Made by a program: the position numbers and the translations under genes. DNA of 8,347 nucleotides. Source: Sulfurimonas sp. (GTDB lineage Bacteria > Campylobacterota > Campylobacteria > Campylobacterales > Sulfurimonadaceae). The stretch lies in contig JALUKS010000154.1 of NCBI GenBank assembly GCA_027056465.1, positions 1 to 8,347 of the forward strand. The letters run 5' to 3'. The notes under the pieces were generated by a model. It searched no databases. It was given only the letters and a program-made list of their open reading frames with translations, and had not been told where the DNA came from. Positions 1 through 6,912 of this stretch are shown piece by piece (the stretch's first letter is position 1; each line of letters begins with the position of its first letter).

Positions 1-3
1 TAG

Positions 4-1179
4 ATGAGTAGATTTCTCAATCCCTATCTTCTCTTCTATGCTCTAGGTTCTCTCAAACGCGAGAAGTATAAAAATATCTTTGTTTTTATTGTGATGTCTC
101 TTTTAGTCGCACTTTTAGCCTCTACATTTTTTCTCTCAAACGCGATGAAAGCAGAGTATAATGCTCTTGTTGATACCTATCCAGATATAATTTTACAAAA
201 TCAAAAGGCTGGTGTCGATACAACTGTAGATAGTGCTATAGCCGATAGAGTGCTTCTTCTCGATGGGGTGAAGAGTAGTGAAGCACGTCTCTATGGGAGT
301 TACGACTTTAGTCGAGCGAAGAAGAAGTTTACTATCGTGGGAGTAGATATGTTCGCTCCCTCACTCTTTGGATTTGTCAAGCCTCTTATGAGTAAATACT
401 CTCTTGATGATGGTGATATGCTAGTGAGTAGAGATGCACAAAAACTTCTGGCTAAGAACTACTATAAAAAGTATTTTAACTTTGTAAAGAGTGATGGCTC
501 ACTAAAAAAGATGCAGATAAAAGGGGTGTTTGGCGAGGGTAAAAAACTTCCATATAAAAACATACTGCTAATGCTTAAAAGTGATTTGAGAGAGGTATTT
601 AACTATCGTGAAAATGAGGCGAGAGATATTGCCATAGATGTAGCAAATGCCGAGTTAGTGCCATCAATAGCCGTAAAAATTTCACAACTCTATCCAACTA
701 TGAAAGTTATTCTCAAAGAGGATTTACGAGTAAAGTATGAAAATCTTTACAATCTACGAAGTGGCTTCTTTTTGACTATATTTGTTATCTCACTTTTTAC
801 TTTTTTTATCATCATCTACGATAAATTGAGTGGTCTTAATAGCGAAAAAAGAAGAGAAATTGGTGTGCTAAAGGCGATAGGCTGGAGAGTAGGGGATGTG
901 TTAAATGCGAAACTTTATGAAGGGGCTATTCTCTCTTTGAGTGCTTATCTTACAGGTGTTGTTGTAGCCTTTGTTTATGTCTATCTGCTGGATGCACCAC
1001 TACTGAAAAATATCTTTTTGAACAACTACAATCTTCTTCAAGATTATACCATTCATTTTAGTGTTGATTATGAGACACTTGCACTGCTCTTTTTTCTGAG
1101 CGTTCCTATCTATATATCTGCGACAGTTATTCCCTCGTGGAAGATTGCTACACTTGATGCTGACGAGGTGATGCGATGA
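4..1179 (+). CDS. ABC transporter permease, MacB/FtsX type
   Basis: Inner-membrane permease subunit of an ABC transporter, 391 residues. One membrane segment near the N-terminus (about 24-44) is followed by a large extracytoplasmic domain (about 45-250, MacB periplasmic-core-like, with the stretch FTIVGVD at 109-115), then three membrane segments at about 253-272, 306-329 and 358-378. This four-helix layout is that of FtsX/LolC/MacB permeases. SEKRREIGVLKAIGW (280-294), just after the second helix, is the typical cytoplasmic motif of the family. Unlike MacB, no ATPase domain is fused; the ATPase is the next gene and overlaps by 4 bases (ATGA). The start ATG directly follows TAG at the first three bases of the window, the same TAGATG junction seen at 1830-1835, so an upstream operon gene is likely. 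Family is well supported. The substrate is unknown: lipoprotein, peptide or metal-linked systems are all possible. Confidence 0.88.
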   Translation: MSRFLNPYLLFYALGSLKREKYKNIFVFIVMSLLVALLASTFFLSNAMKAEYNALVDTYPDIILQNQKAGVDTTVDSAIADRVLLLDGVKSSEARLYGSYDFSRAKKKFTIVGVDMFAPSLFGFVKPLMSKYSLDDGDMLVSRDAQKLLAKNYYKKYFNFVKSDGSLKKMQIKGVFGEGKKLPYKNILLMLKSDLREVFNYRENEARDIAIDVANAELVPSIAVKISQLYPTMKVILKEDLRVKYENLYNLRSGFFLTIFVISLFTFFIIIYDKLSGLNSEKRREIGVLKAIGWRVGDVLNAKLYEGAILSLSAYLTGVVVAFVYVYLLDAPLLKNIFLNNYNLLQDYTIHFSVDYETLALLFFLSVPIYISATVIPSWKIATLDADEVMR

Positions 1180-1832
1180 TTAAGTTAGAAAATGTAACTA
1201 AAGAGTATGAGGGTGGAGTGAAAGCTCTCGATGGTGTGACGCTCTCCTTTGCTGAGGGTGAAGTAGTCGTTCTTAAAGGAATGAGTGGGAGTGGGAAGAG
1301 CAGTATGCTCTCTCTTATAGCAGGACTCTCTAAGCCGACAAAGGGTGAGGTTATCGTAGATAAAAAACATATCTCAAAACTCGCCGATCACTTTGCTACG
1401 AGTTTTAGAAGAGAAAATATCGGGATGATATTTCAAAAGTATAATCTTATCGCTGATTTGAGTGTTAAAGAGAATATTTTACTCCCTTTAGTGCCTCTCA
1501 ATCTTAAAAAAGAGGAGCTAGAAAAACGACTTGAGAGAGAGTTAGAGCGATTTTCTCTTGGGCATAAAAAAGATGTAGAGGTAAAGAAACTCTCTGGTGG
1601 GGAGCAACAGCGATGTGCTATCGCTAGAGCAAATATTAACAACCCTAAGATTATCTTAGCTGATGAGCCTACTGCAAACCTTGATGAAAAACTCTCTTTG
1701 GAGTTTATCGACTCTCTTCGTGAGATGAAGAGTGAGAAAAGAACAATCATTATAGCGACTCATGACCCACTCTTTTTTGATTTGGATTTTGTGGCTCGTG
1801 TTGTAGAAGTTCGACATGGGAAAGTTCTGTAG
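1176..1832 (+). CDS. ABC transporter ATP-binding protein, LolD/MacB type
   Basis: Cytoplasmic ATPase that would power the permease encoded just upstream. The 218-residue length is that of a single-domain LolD/MacB-class nucleotide-binding protein. All catalytic motifs are present: Walker A GMSGSGKS (35-42), Q-loop Gln87 in MIFQKYN, signature LSGGEQQR (139-146), Walker B IILADEP (159-165), D-loop ANLD (167-170) and switch His196 in ATHD. Nothing suggests loss of function. The start ATG overlaps the permease stop as ATGA, and GAGG at 1165-1168 lies 7 bases upstream as ribosome binding site, so translation is coupled and the two subunits are probably made in fixed ratio. The partner is inferred from adjacency. 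I give no symbol because lolD, macB and ftsE paralogues cannot be told apart by these motifs alone. Confidence 0.93.
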   Translation: MIKLENVTKEYEGGVKALDGVTLSFAEGEVVVLKGMSGSGKSSMLSLIAGLSKPTKGEVIVDKKHISKLADHFATSFRRENIGMIFQKYNLIADLSVKENILLPLVPLNLKKEELEKRLERELERFSLGHKKDVEVKKLSGGEQQRCAIARANINNPKIILADEPTANLDEKLSLEFIDSLREMKSEKRTIIIATHDPLFFDLDFVARVVEVRHGKVL

Positions 1833-2792
1833 ATGCTTATAAGCCCTGAAGTTCTCACGATATATATCTTAGATATACTTTTTGCTCTCTTTGCAAGTGT
1901 GGCGTTTGTGATAAGCTTGAAGATAGTAAAGGGCTATGATGCAAATGCCACGACAGCCCTCCAGTATGAGCTAGAGAAGAAGAGTTATCTTGCAGCAACC
2001 ATCATCAAATATCTCTTTTTTATAAAAGTGCCTTTTTTTCTCTTTTTTGTTTTCACTTTAGATAGTATCTCCTTTGTGCTTCCTGGGGCGATGTGTGGGG
2101 CAGGGGTGGTAAATGCTAGTAGCGTAGCCACCCCATTACTCTTTTTAAAACTGCTCAATATCTATCTCTTCGCCTACTGGATAGTTTTAGACAAAGAGGA
2201 TATGAGTGATGAGACTCAACCCTATATGCGACTGAAGTTTATGCTCTATCTTCTCTTTTATCTTCTACTTATGGCAGAGATATTTTTAGAGTTCAGTATG
2301 TTTCTCAACATAGATACGAAGAGTGTAGTTGATTGTTGTGGTAAGATATTTTCACAGAGTGACAGCACTTATATGGGTGAGCTTTTAGGACTCTCTTCCT
2401 CTGTTTATATTACACTGTTTTATGGCAACTCTGTTTTACTACTGCTCAGTTATCTTCTTAAAAATAGATATATATTTGCACTGCTTAACTTGACATTTAT
2501 CGTTGTAGCACTTCTTACATTAATTGCTTTTTTTGGTACATATATCTATGAACTTCCAACGCATCATTGCCCTTTTTGCCTACTGCAATCGGACTATCAC
2601 TATGTCGGTTATCTTCTTTATACTCTCCTATTTTTAGGAACTTTTAACGGGGTCGTGATAGGTTTGCATCGTTTTAGTGTAGATGTGCAAAAAGAGAAGA
2701 TGCAATACTCACTTGTTTTTATTGGACTCTATGTGGGTATTATCAGTTACTATTTTTTAGGGTATTATTTTAAAAATGGCGTTTGGTTATAG
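1833..2792 (+). CDS. Polytopic membrane protein with VKOR/DsbB-like cysteine motifs
   Basis: A 319-residue protein with about eight hydrophobic helices (roughly 5-28, 54-77, 101-119, 135-158, 184-207, 212-238, 256-278, 290-312). The pair C246-P-F-C249, just before a helix, resembles the quinone-linked CxxC of vitamin K epoxide reductase (VKOR) and DsbB proteins. Upstream, C169-G-K-I-F-S followed by E-L-L-G-L (183-187) resembles the VKOR segment with a cysteine, a nearby serine and a Gly-[Ile/Leu]-Pro helix start. A second CG motif occurs at C88 (CGAGVVNAS). If the assignment holds, the protein would pass electrons between periplasmic thiols and membrane quinones. Its ATG directly follows the ATPase stop (TAGATG) with only a weak GGGAAAG upstream, so translation is probably by reinitiation. 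Being a coding member of the ABC operon is certain; the redox role is inferred from cysteine spacing, and a plain uncharacterised membrane protein remains possible. Confidence 0.6.
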   Translation: MLISPEVLTIYILDILFALFASVAFVISLKIVKGYDANATTALQYELEKKSYLAATIIKYLFFIKVPFFLFFVFTLDSISFVLPGAMCGAGVVNASSVATPLLFLKLLNIYLFAYWIVLDKEDMSDETQPYMRLKFMLYLLFYLLLMAEIFLEFSMFLNIDTKSVVDCCGKIFSQSDSTYMGELLGLSSSVYITLFYGNSVLLLLSYLLKNRYIFALLNLTFIVVALLTLIAFFGTYIYELPTHHCPFCLLQSDYHYVGYLLYTLLFLGTFNGVVIGLHRFSVDVQKEKMQYSLVFIGLYVGIISYYFLGYYFKNGVWL

Positions 2793-2822
2793 ACTTACAC
2801 TCGAAAAATGAGTGTAAGTTTT
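2793..2822 (+). terminator. Hairpin terminator between convergent operons
   Basis: ACTTACACTC (2793-2802) and its exact reverse complement GAGTGTAAGT (2810-2819) form a 10-bp stem with a 7-base loop, beginning immediately after the stop codon of the VKOR-like gene. Four T residues (2819-2822) follow on the plus strand, a short U-tract, so this is a modest intrinsic terminator for the ABC operon. On the minus strand the same stem lies 26 bases beyond the ftsZ stop but is not followed by a T-run, so it may only partly stop transcription from ftsZ. Confidence 0.65.
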
Positions 2823-2845
2823 AGGGAGTAAGTAGAGTAAAAACT

Positions 2846-3970
2846 TTAGTCTTGTTGTTGTCTCATATATGCAGGGATGTCAAGGTAGTCAGCATTTAAG
2901 TCGCCACCAACAACCAAACGCGGAGTTGCTCTTTGTTGTTGTACGGGTGTTTCACTTACAAAATCTCTGTTGTTTATAGTTGTATCCTCTTGAAGCTCTC
3001 TTTCAAAACCAGTAGCAACGATAGTGATTTTTATATAATCTTCGGCAAGTGTTGTATCTGTAGATGTTCCCCAGATAACTTCAGCCTCTTCATCTGCACT
3101 CTCATGAACAACTTCCATAGCCTCTGCAAGTTCCATAAGTGGGAACTCTGGGTGCATACTAAAGTGAACAAGAATACCCATCGCTCCATTGATAGACATA
3201 TTATCAAGAAGAGGAGACTCAATAGCCGCTTTGATAGCTTCATAAGCAGCATTATCTCCCTCATGTTCACCAACACCCATAAGTGCCATACCTTTGTGAC
3301 TCATAACAGTCTGTAAATCGGCGAAGTCAAGGTTGATGTCGTTATCTCCACTAGAGAGGATAACACCAGAAGTACCACTTACAGCTTGAGCAAGTACACT
3401 ATCTACTATTTTGAAGCTCTCTTTCATTCCAAGTTTTCTATCAATGATAGAAAGGAGTTTGTCATTTGGAATAACTACTATAGAATCAGACTCTTTTTTA
3501 AGCTCCTCTAAACCAGCCTCAGCGAGTTTAAGACGTTTACGACCCTCAAACATAAAAGGCTTTGTAACGATAGAGATAGTAAGTGCACCAACCTCTTTAG
3601 CGATTTGAGCAACAACAGGTGCAGCACCAGTTCCAGTTCCACCACCAAGACCAGCAGAGATGAAGACAATATCCGCACCCTCTAAAGAAGCACGAATCTC
3701 TTCATAGTTTTCTAAAGCAGAGTCTTTACCAATAGCAGGTTTCATACCAGCACCAAGTCCCTTAGTGAGCTTTGCCCCTATCTGGATTTTTGATGCTGCT
3801 GAGTTTTCATTAAGAACTTGTGCATCAGTATTTACTATCATCATCTCTATGCCAGTTACACCCTCTTTGAGCATATGACCGATCATATTACCGCCACCGC
3901 CACCAACACCTACTGCTATAATTCTAGCACCGTTAACACTTCTTGACTCTTCTACTATAAATGGTTCCAT
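2846..3970 (-). CDS. ftsZ: Cell division GTPase FtsZ
   Basis: Bacterial tubulin homologue that binds GTP and polymerises into the Z-ring on the cytoplasmic face of the membrane. The 374-residue protein has an early glycine-rich loop (GVGGGGGN at about 21-28), the tubulin signature GGGTGTG (109-115), and the T7 synergy loop NLDFAD (213-218) whose aspartates drive GTP hydrolysis across the subunit interface. A linker of about 40 residues, with the run QQQ, leads to the conserved C-terminal peptide DIPAYMRQQ (364-372), which docks FtsA. Length is normal for the family and nothing is missing. The start is well fixed: ACTCCT on the plus strand (3977-3982), read as AGGAGT, sits 6 bases before ATG. 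It lies 12 bp after ftsA and so is probably cotranscribed; its anchor FtsA is made from the same message. Confidence 0.98.
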   Translation of the reverse strand: MEPFIVEESRSVNGARIIAVGVGGGGGNMIGHMLKEGVTGIEMMIVNTDAQVLNENSAASKIQIGAKLTKGLGAGMKPAIGKDSALENYEEIRASLEGADIVFISAGLGGGTGTGAAPVVAQIAKEVGALTISIVTKPFMFEGRKRLKLAEAGLEELKKESDSIVVIPNDKLLSIIDRKLGMKESFKIVDSVLAQAVSGTSGVILSSGDNDINLDFADLQTVMSHKGMALMGVGEHEGDNAAYEAIKAAIESPLLDNMSINGAMGILVHFSMHPEFPLMELAEAMEVVHESADEEAEVIWGTSTDTTLAEDYIKITIVATGFERELQEDTTINNRDFVSETPVQQQRATPRLVVGGDLNADYLDIPAYMRQQQD

Positions 3971-3976
3971 TACTTC

Positions 3977-3982
3977 ACTCCT
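3977..3982 (-). promoter_or_regulatory. Strong ribosome binding site of ftsZ
   Basis: Reads AGGAGT on the coding strand and lies 6 bases before the ftsZ ATG, immediately beyond the ftsA stop codon. It is the clearest Shine-Dalgarno sequence in the window, which suits the higher FtsZ than FtsA protein level generally needed for division. Confidence 0.8.
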
Positions 3983-5347
3983 TTAAAATAACTGGGTAGC
4001 CCAGTTCCAAAACTTACTAAGTCCGTTTGCTTCATCACTCTTTCTTGTTTTTTTATCATCTAACGATATCATACTTGGTTTTTTTATAAGCTCTTCTTCC
4101 GAAGGTGCTACAGGTATCTCGATAGAAGTAGATAAATTATTAATAGATGTATGGGTAGTCTGTGGCTCATTTGTATGACGTACACGCTTGTTAGCATCTA
4201 TCTCATACGGTGTGTATGCAAATGCAGAATACATAACAAGTCCAATAGCACTAGAAAACTCTGCACCACGAAGCTCATCAAAAAGACCATTTGTCTCTAC
4301 AGGGGAAGCTAAACGCACGGGCATAGAGCCAAAAGTTGCTACTGCTAATTCACGAATACCCTGCATTTTTGAAAAGCCACCTGTGAGTACTATTCCTGCA
4401 CCTATTTGATCTTTAAGACCACTATTTTCAATAAATTGAGCTAGTATCATAAGTGTCTCTTCGACTCTCGCATAGATAACATTATGTACAACATCCAATG
4501 AAACTTCATGTGTAGATTCTAAATCTCCAATAACAGGGATTTCAATTAAATCACTACTCTCATCTGTGAGTGAACCATGCATAAGTTTTACATTATCTGC
4601 TGCATTAAGAGGTGTATGGAGTGCCATGGAGAGATCACTTGTCACATGGTTTGAACCTACCCCGAGAAATTCATTGTAACGGATAGAGTTACCTGAATGG
4701 ATAGCGATATTAGAAGTGTTTCCACCCATATCTATAACAGCAATACCAAGCTCTTTCTCATCATCATTAAGTGTAGCAATAGAAGAAGCATATGAGTTAA
4801 GCACTATATTTTCTACTTCAACACCAGCACTTAGAACTGCTTTTTTAAGGTTATTGAGATTTGACTTTTGTGTTGTGATGATATGTGTCTCTACTTCTAA
4901 ACGCGAAGCATTCATTCCTAATGGGTCTTCTATGAAGTCTTGATCATCTACCTTGAAGTTAAAAGGAAGTGCATGGAGTACTTCATACTCATTTGGGATG
5001 TTGGCATTGTAAAGAGAAGTGTGCATAACACGTTCTATCTCTTTAAAGCTAATCTCTTTGCTCTGAATATTTACGATACCGTTAGAGTTAATACTTTTTG
5101 TGTAAGCACCACTCATAGAGACAATAGCAGACTTAACATTTGTTCCTGCAACACGTTTAGCATCTTCAACAGCAGTTTTGATACTTCTTGATGCTAATTC
5201 GATGTTAGTGATACTACCGCGTTTAAGACCTTGAGCTTTTGTTATCCCAGCACCAATGATAGCAATTTTACTATCGTTGTCTATTTGGGCGATAACGGCA
5301 CATATCTTTGTAGAACCAATGTCTATGGCTAAAACAGTTCTGCTCAA
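3983..5347 (-). CDS. ftsA: Cell division protein FtsA
   Basis: Actin-like ATPase that tethers FtsZ filaments to the membrane and recruits later division proteins. In 454 residues it shows the actin-fold phosphate-1 motif DIGSTKI (9-15), phosphate-2 DMGGNTSN (206-213) and the adenosine motif around IVLTGGFSKMQG (319-330). A polar linker (about 383-442) leads to a C-terminal amphipathic segment, LSKFWNWATQLF (443-454), fitting the membrane-targeting helix. The start codon is TTG: no ATG lies at the right place, starting here gives the family's normal N-terminus a few residues before DIGST, and AAAGGA (5355-5360) is 7 bases upstream. The start is separated from the stop of the PpiD-like gene by one base, so translation is probably coupled. 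Placement just before ftsZ is the usual arrangement. Confidence 0.97.
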   Translation of the reverse strand: MSRTVLAIDIGSTKICAVIAQIDNDSKIAIIGAGITKAQGLKRGSITNIELASRSIKTAVEDAKRVAGTNVKSAIVSMSGAYTKSINSNGIVNIQSKEISFKEIERVMHTSLYNANIPNEYEVLHALPFNFKVDDQDFIEDPLGMNASRLEVETHIITTQKSNLNNLKKAVLSAGVEVENIVLNSYASSIATLNDDEKELGIAVIDMGGNTSNIAIHSGNSIRYNEFLGVGSNHVTSDLSMALHTPLNAADNVKLMHGSLTDESSDLIEIPVIGDLESTHEVSLDVVHNVIYARVEETLMILAQFIENSGLKDQIGAGIVLTGGFSKMQGIRELAVATFGSMPVRLASPVETNGLFDELRGAEFSSAIGLVMYSAFAYTPYEIDANKRVRHTNEPQTTHTSINNLSTSIEIPVAPSEEELIKKPSMISLDDKKTRKSDEANGLSKFWNWATQLF

Positions 5348-5360
5348 TTTAGAGTCCTTT
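5345..5360 (-). promoter_or_regulatory. TTG start and ribosome binding site of ftsA
   Basis: On the coding strand AAAGGA (5355-5360) is followed by 7 bases and then TTG (5345-5347). The binding site lies inside the last codons of the preceding gene, whose TAA ends one base before the TTG. The rare start codon and tight junction point to translational coupling and to limited FtsA output relative to FtsZ. Confidence 0.75.
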
Positions 5361-6815
5361 AATAAATATCTCTGTTTGGTACTTACTCTCTAGGCTTTTA
5401 ATAAGTCCTTGATTGAAAATACCACTTTTTAGTTTCATAAGAGATGAAGCTAAATCTTTTTGTTTATTAGTAAGCAGTTTCTGTTCCAATATATCGTAAA
5501 GAACAATTTTTCCATTACTAAGTGTAATATATGAACGTTTTTTCTCAGAGGAAAAAAGATTTTGTAAAAACTCTGTAGCTTCAGATTCTGAAAGTGCAGT
5601 GAGCTTTTTGGCATCATTTATTGTGATGAAAGGAGTGCTTTTTCCTGAAAATGTATCGACAGAACTATTCGCTAACTCTTGAAGTTTTTGCTTTTTCATC
5701 TCGGCTATGTACATCGTTAAAAGATCTGCTTTGGCATCCTTATATGTTTTTGTTGTAGCTTTATTTACTTGTATCAATTGAAATATATGATAAATACCAT
5801 TAACTAAAACAGGTTTCAAATATGGTGATGTTAAAGAGATTTTACTTATCTTTGCAAGTGTCTGTGCATCAAAAGGATTAGCATCCCTAGAGATTGTAGC
5901 AGATTCAAACACACTCTTTGCAGGAAGTTTCCCTTTTTTATAAGCGATGTAAGTTCGTAATGCCTTATCTTTTGTTGCTTTTGCATTAAGCTCTTTTGTG
6001 ATTGCTTCTTTTGCTAACTCTAATGAGATGATTTTTCCATCTTTATCTTTAAAATGTGTTTTGTTGTCTGCATAGTATGAAGCAAGTTTAGCATTGTTGT
6101 AGCTCTCTTTTACTGGAGTCTGCTTGATATATTTTACATCATAAGATACATCATTCATAAAGTTTTGCTTTTTAGTTTCCCAGTAAGGCTTAAGCACTGC
6201 ATCTGAAGTGGTAAGCGTAATACTTTTTTGTGTCAGTACTTTATAGTTGATTTTATCAGCGATATTTACTAGCGTTTCTAAGATATTTGTTTCATTATCA
6301 CTTACTTCTACTGGAAGTAGTTTGAGTGTTTTTTGAATAAGTAAATCTTTTCTTAATGATGCCTCAAACTCTTTTGTGGAGAGTCTATTTTGTGAAAGAA
6401 CTGTTTTATATGTCTCTTTGTTAAAAACACCATCTTTGAAAAAGTATGTTAGTTTTTCTAATTCACCTATAAGCTCTTTATCAGTGACTTCTAAGTTGTA
6501 AGATTCTGCAAGATTAAGAAGAAGTGCTTGTTGTGTAAGTTGCTGAAGTGCTTGCTTTTGAAGACCAAACTGCTTAGCTTTTTCCTTATCGAAGTTACCT
6601 TGAAACATTTTGTTATATTTTGCATAAAGATTTGAGTAAGATTTTTGAAGCTCACCCTGTGTTATCTCTACATCTCCAACTTTTGCTACTGCACCAGCTT
6701 TACTACCATAATTATACTGTCCCCAGCCAACAAAACCAGCACCTATAAACGCGATTGTTGAAATCCATATAGTGATAATTAACCATTTTTTATGTCTCTG
6801 CATCCATGTGATCAT
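5349..6815 (-). CDS. PpiD-like SurA-N domain membrane-anchored chaperone
   Basis: Predicted periplasmic folding factor of 488 residues. The N-terminus is a short basic cytoplasmic tail (RHKK, 7-10) and one uncleaved membrane helix (about 11-31), the PpiD topology. A SurA_N-type helical domain follows (about 44-170), opening with VAKVGDVEITQGEL, the classic start of that domain. A second alpha/beta region spans about 205-360 (SLELAKEAI, then LTSPYLKPVLVNGIYHIFQLIQV, here written in parts 328-345 and on), resembling the PpiD C-terminal region. I see no canonical parvulin segment with its HI/LA...S/GG-LG pattern, and the protein is shorter than E. coli PpiD (623 residues), so chaperone activity without prolyl isomerase activity is likely. 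ATG 6815 is chosen because AAGG (6825-6828) lies 9 bases upstream; Met5 is an alternative. A homologue precedes ftsA in Campylobacter (Cj0694) and Helicobacter (HP0977). Confidence 0.82.
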   Translation of the reverse strand: MITWMQRHKKWLIITIWISTIAFIGAGFVGWGQYNYGSKAGAVAKVGDVEITQGELQKSYSNLYAKYNKMFQGNFDKEKAKQFGLQKQALQQLTQQALLLNLAESYNLEVTDKELIGELEKLTYFFKDGVFNKETYKTVLSQNRLSTKEFEASLRKDLLIQKTLKLLPVEVSDNETNILETLVNIADKINYKVLTQKSITLTTSDAVLKPYWETKKQNFMNDVSYDVKYIKQTPVKESYNNAKLASYYADNKTHFKDKDGKIISLELAKEAITKELNAKATKDKALRTYIAYKKGKLPAKSVFESATISRDANPFDAQTLAKISKISLTSPYLKPVLVNGIYHIFQLIQVNKATTKTYKDAKADLLTMYIAEMKKQKLQELANSSVDTFSGKSTPFITINDAKKLTALSESEATEFLQNLFSSEKKRSYITLSNGKIVLYDILEQKLLTNKQKDLASSLMKLKSGIFNQGLIKSLESKYQTEIFIKGL

Positions 6816-6912
6816 CTAAAAAAACCTTACTTTTTGATATTATTTGTAATAATAGGTAAATTAGCATTAAACCTTGATAAAAATAAGCTTAATATGTAAA
6901 AGAGAGGGGAGT
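6816..6912 (-). other. 97-bp intergenic gap, probable promoter region of the ppiD-like-ftsA-ftsZ unit
   Basis: This is the only sizeable gap in the minus-strand gene series. It is very AT-rich and holds the ribosome binding site AAGG (6825-6828) of the PpiD-like gene and the dyad at 6838-6854. Many TATTAT/TAATAT-like hexamers occur, so no single -10 box can be chosen. I see no stem followed by a T-run after the aldolase-like gene, so read-through from dnaJ is possible as well. Confidence 0.4.
6838..6854. promoter_or_regulatory. AT-rich 17-bp dyad in front of the PpiD-like gene
   Basis: TATTATT-TGT-AATAATA is a perfect 7+7 inverted repeat around a 3-base centre, located 22 bases upstream of the ATG at 6815. 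Its size and position would suit a repressor operator overlapping a promoter. In sequence this AT-rich such a dyad can also arise by chance; it does not match a Fur or PerR consensus well. Confidence 0.25.

Noticed and set aside
1433..1750. Open frame of 105 codons on the minus strand
   Set aside because: It lies entirely inside the ABC ATPase gene, whose motifs are all intact, and its product is low-complexity Ser/Phe/Arg-rich with no family resemblance.
4..1832. Naming the ABC pair macB, lolCD or ftsEX
   Set aside because: The permease has a single N-terminal helix plus three, fitting all these groups, and the motifs do not resolve the subfamily; ftsEX would also be expected with different neighbours.
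2933..3316. Open frame of 127 codons on the plus strand
   Set aside because: Antisense shadow of ftsZ; Cys/Ser/Ile-rich product with no domain and no ribosome binding site worth noting.
6884..6891. TAAGCTTA palindrome after the aldolase-like gene as a terminator
   Set aside because: An 8-bp palindrome without a loop cannot form a proper hairpin, despite the T-rich stretch that follows on the minus strand.
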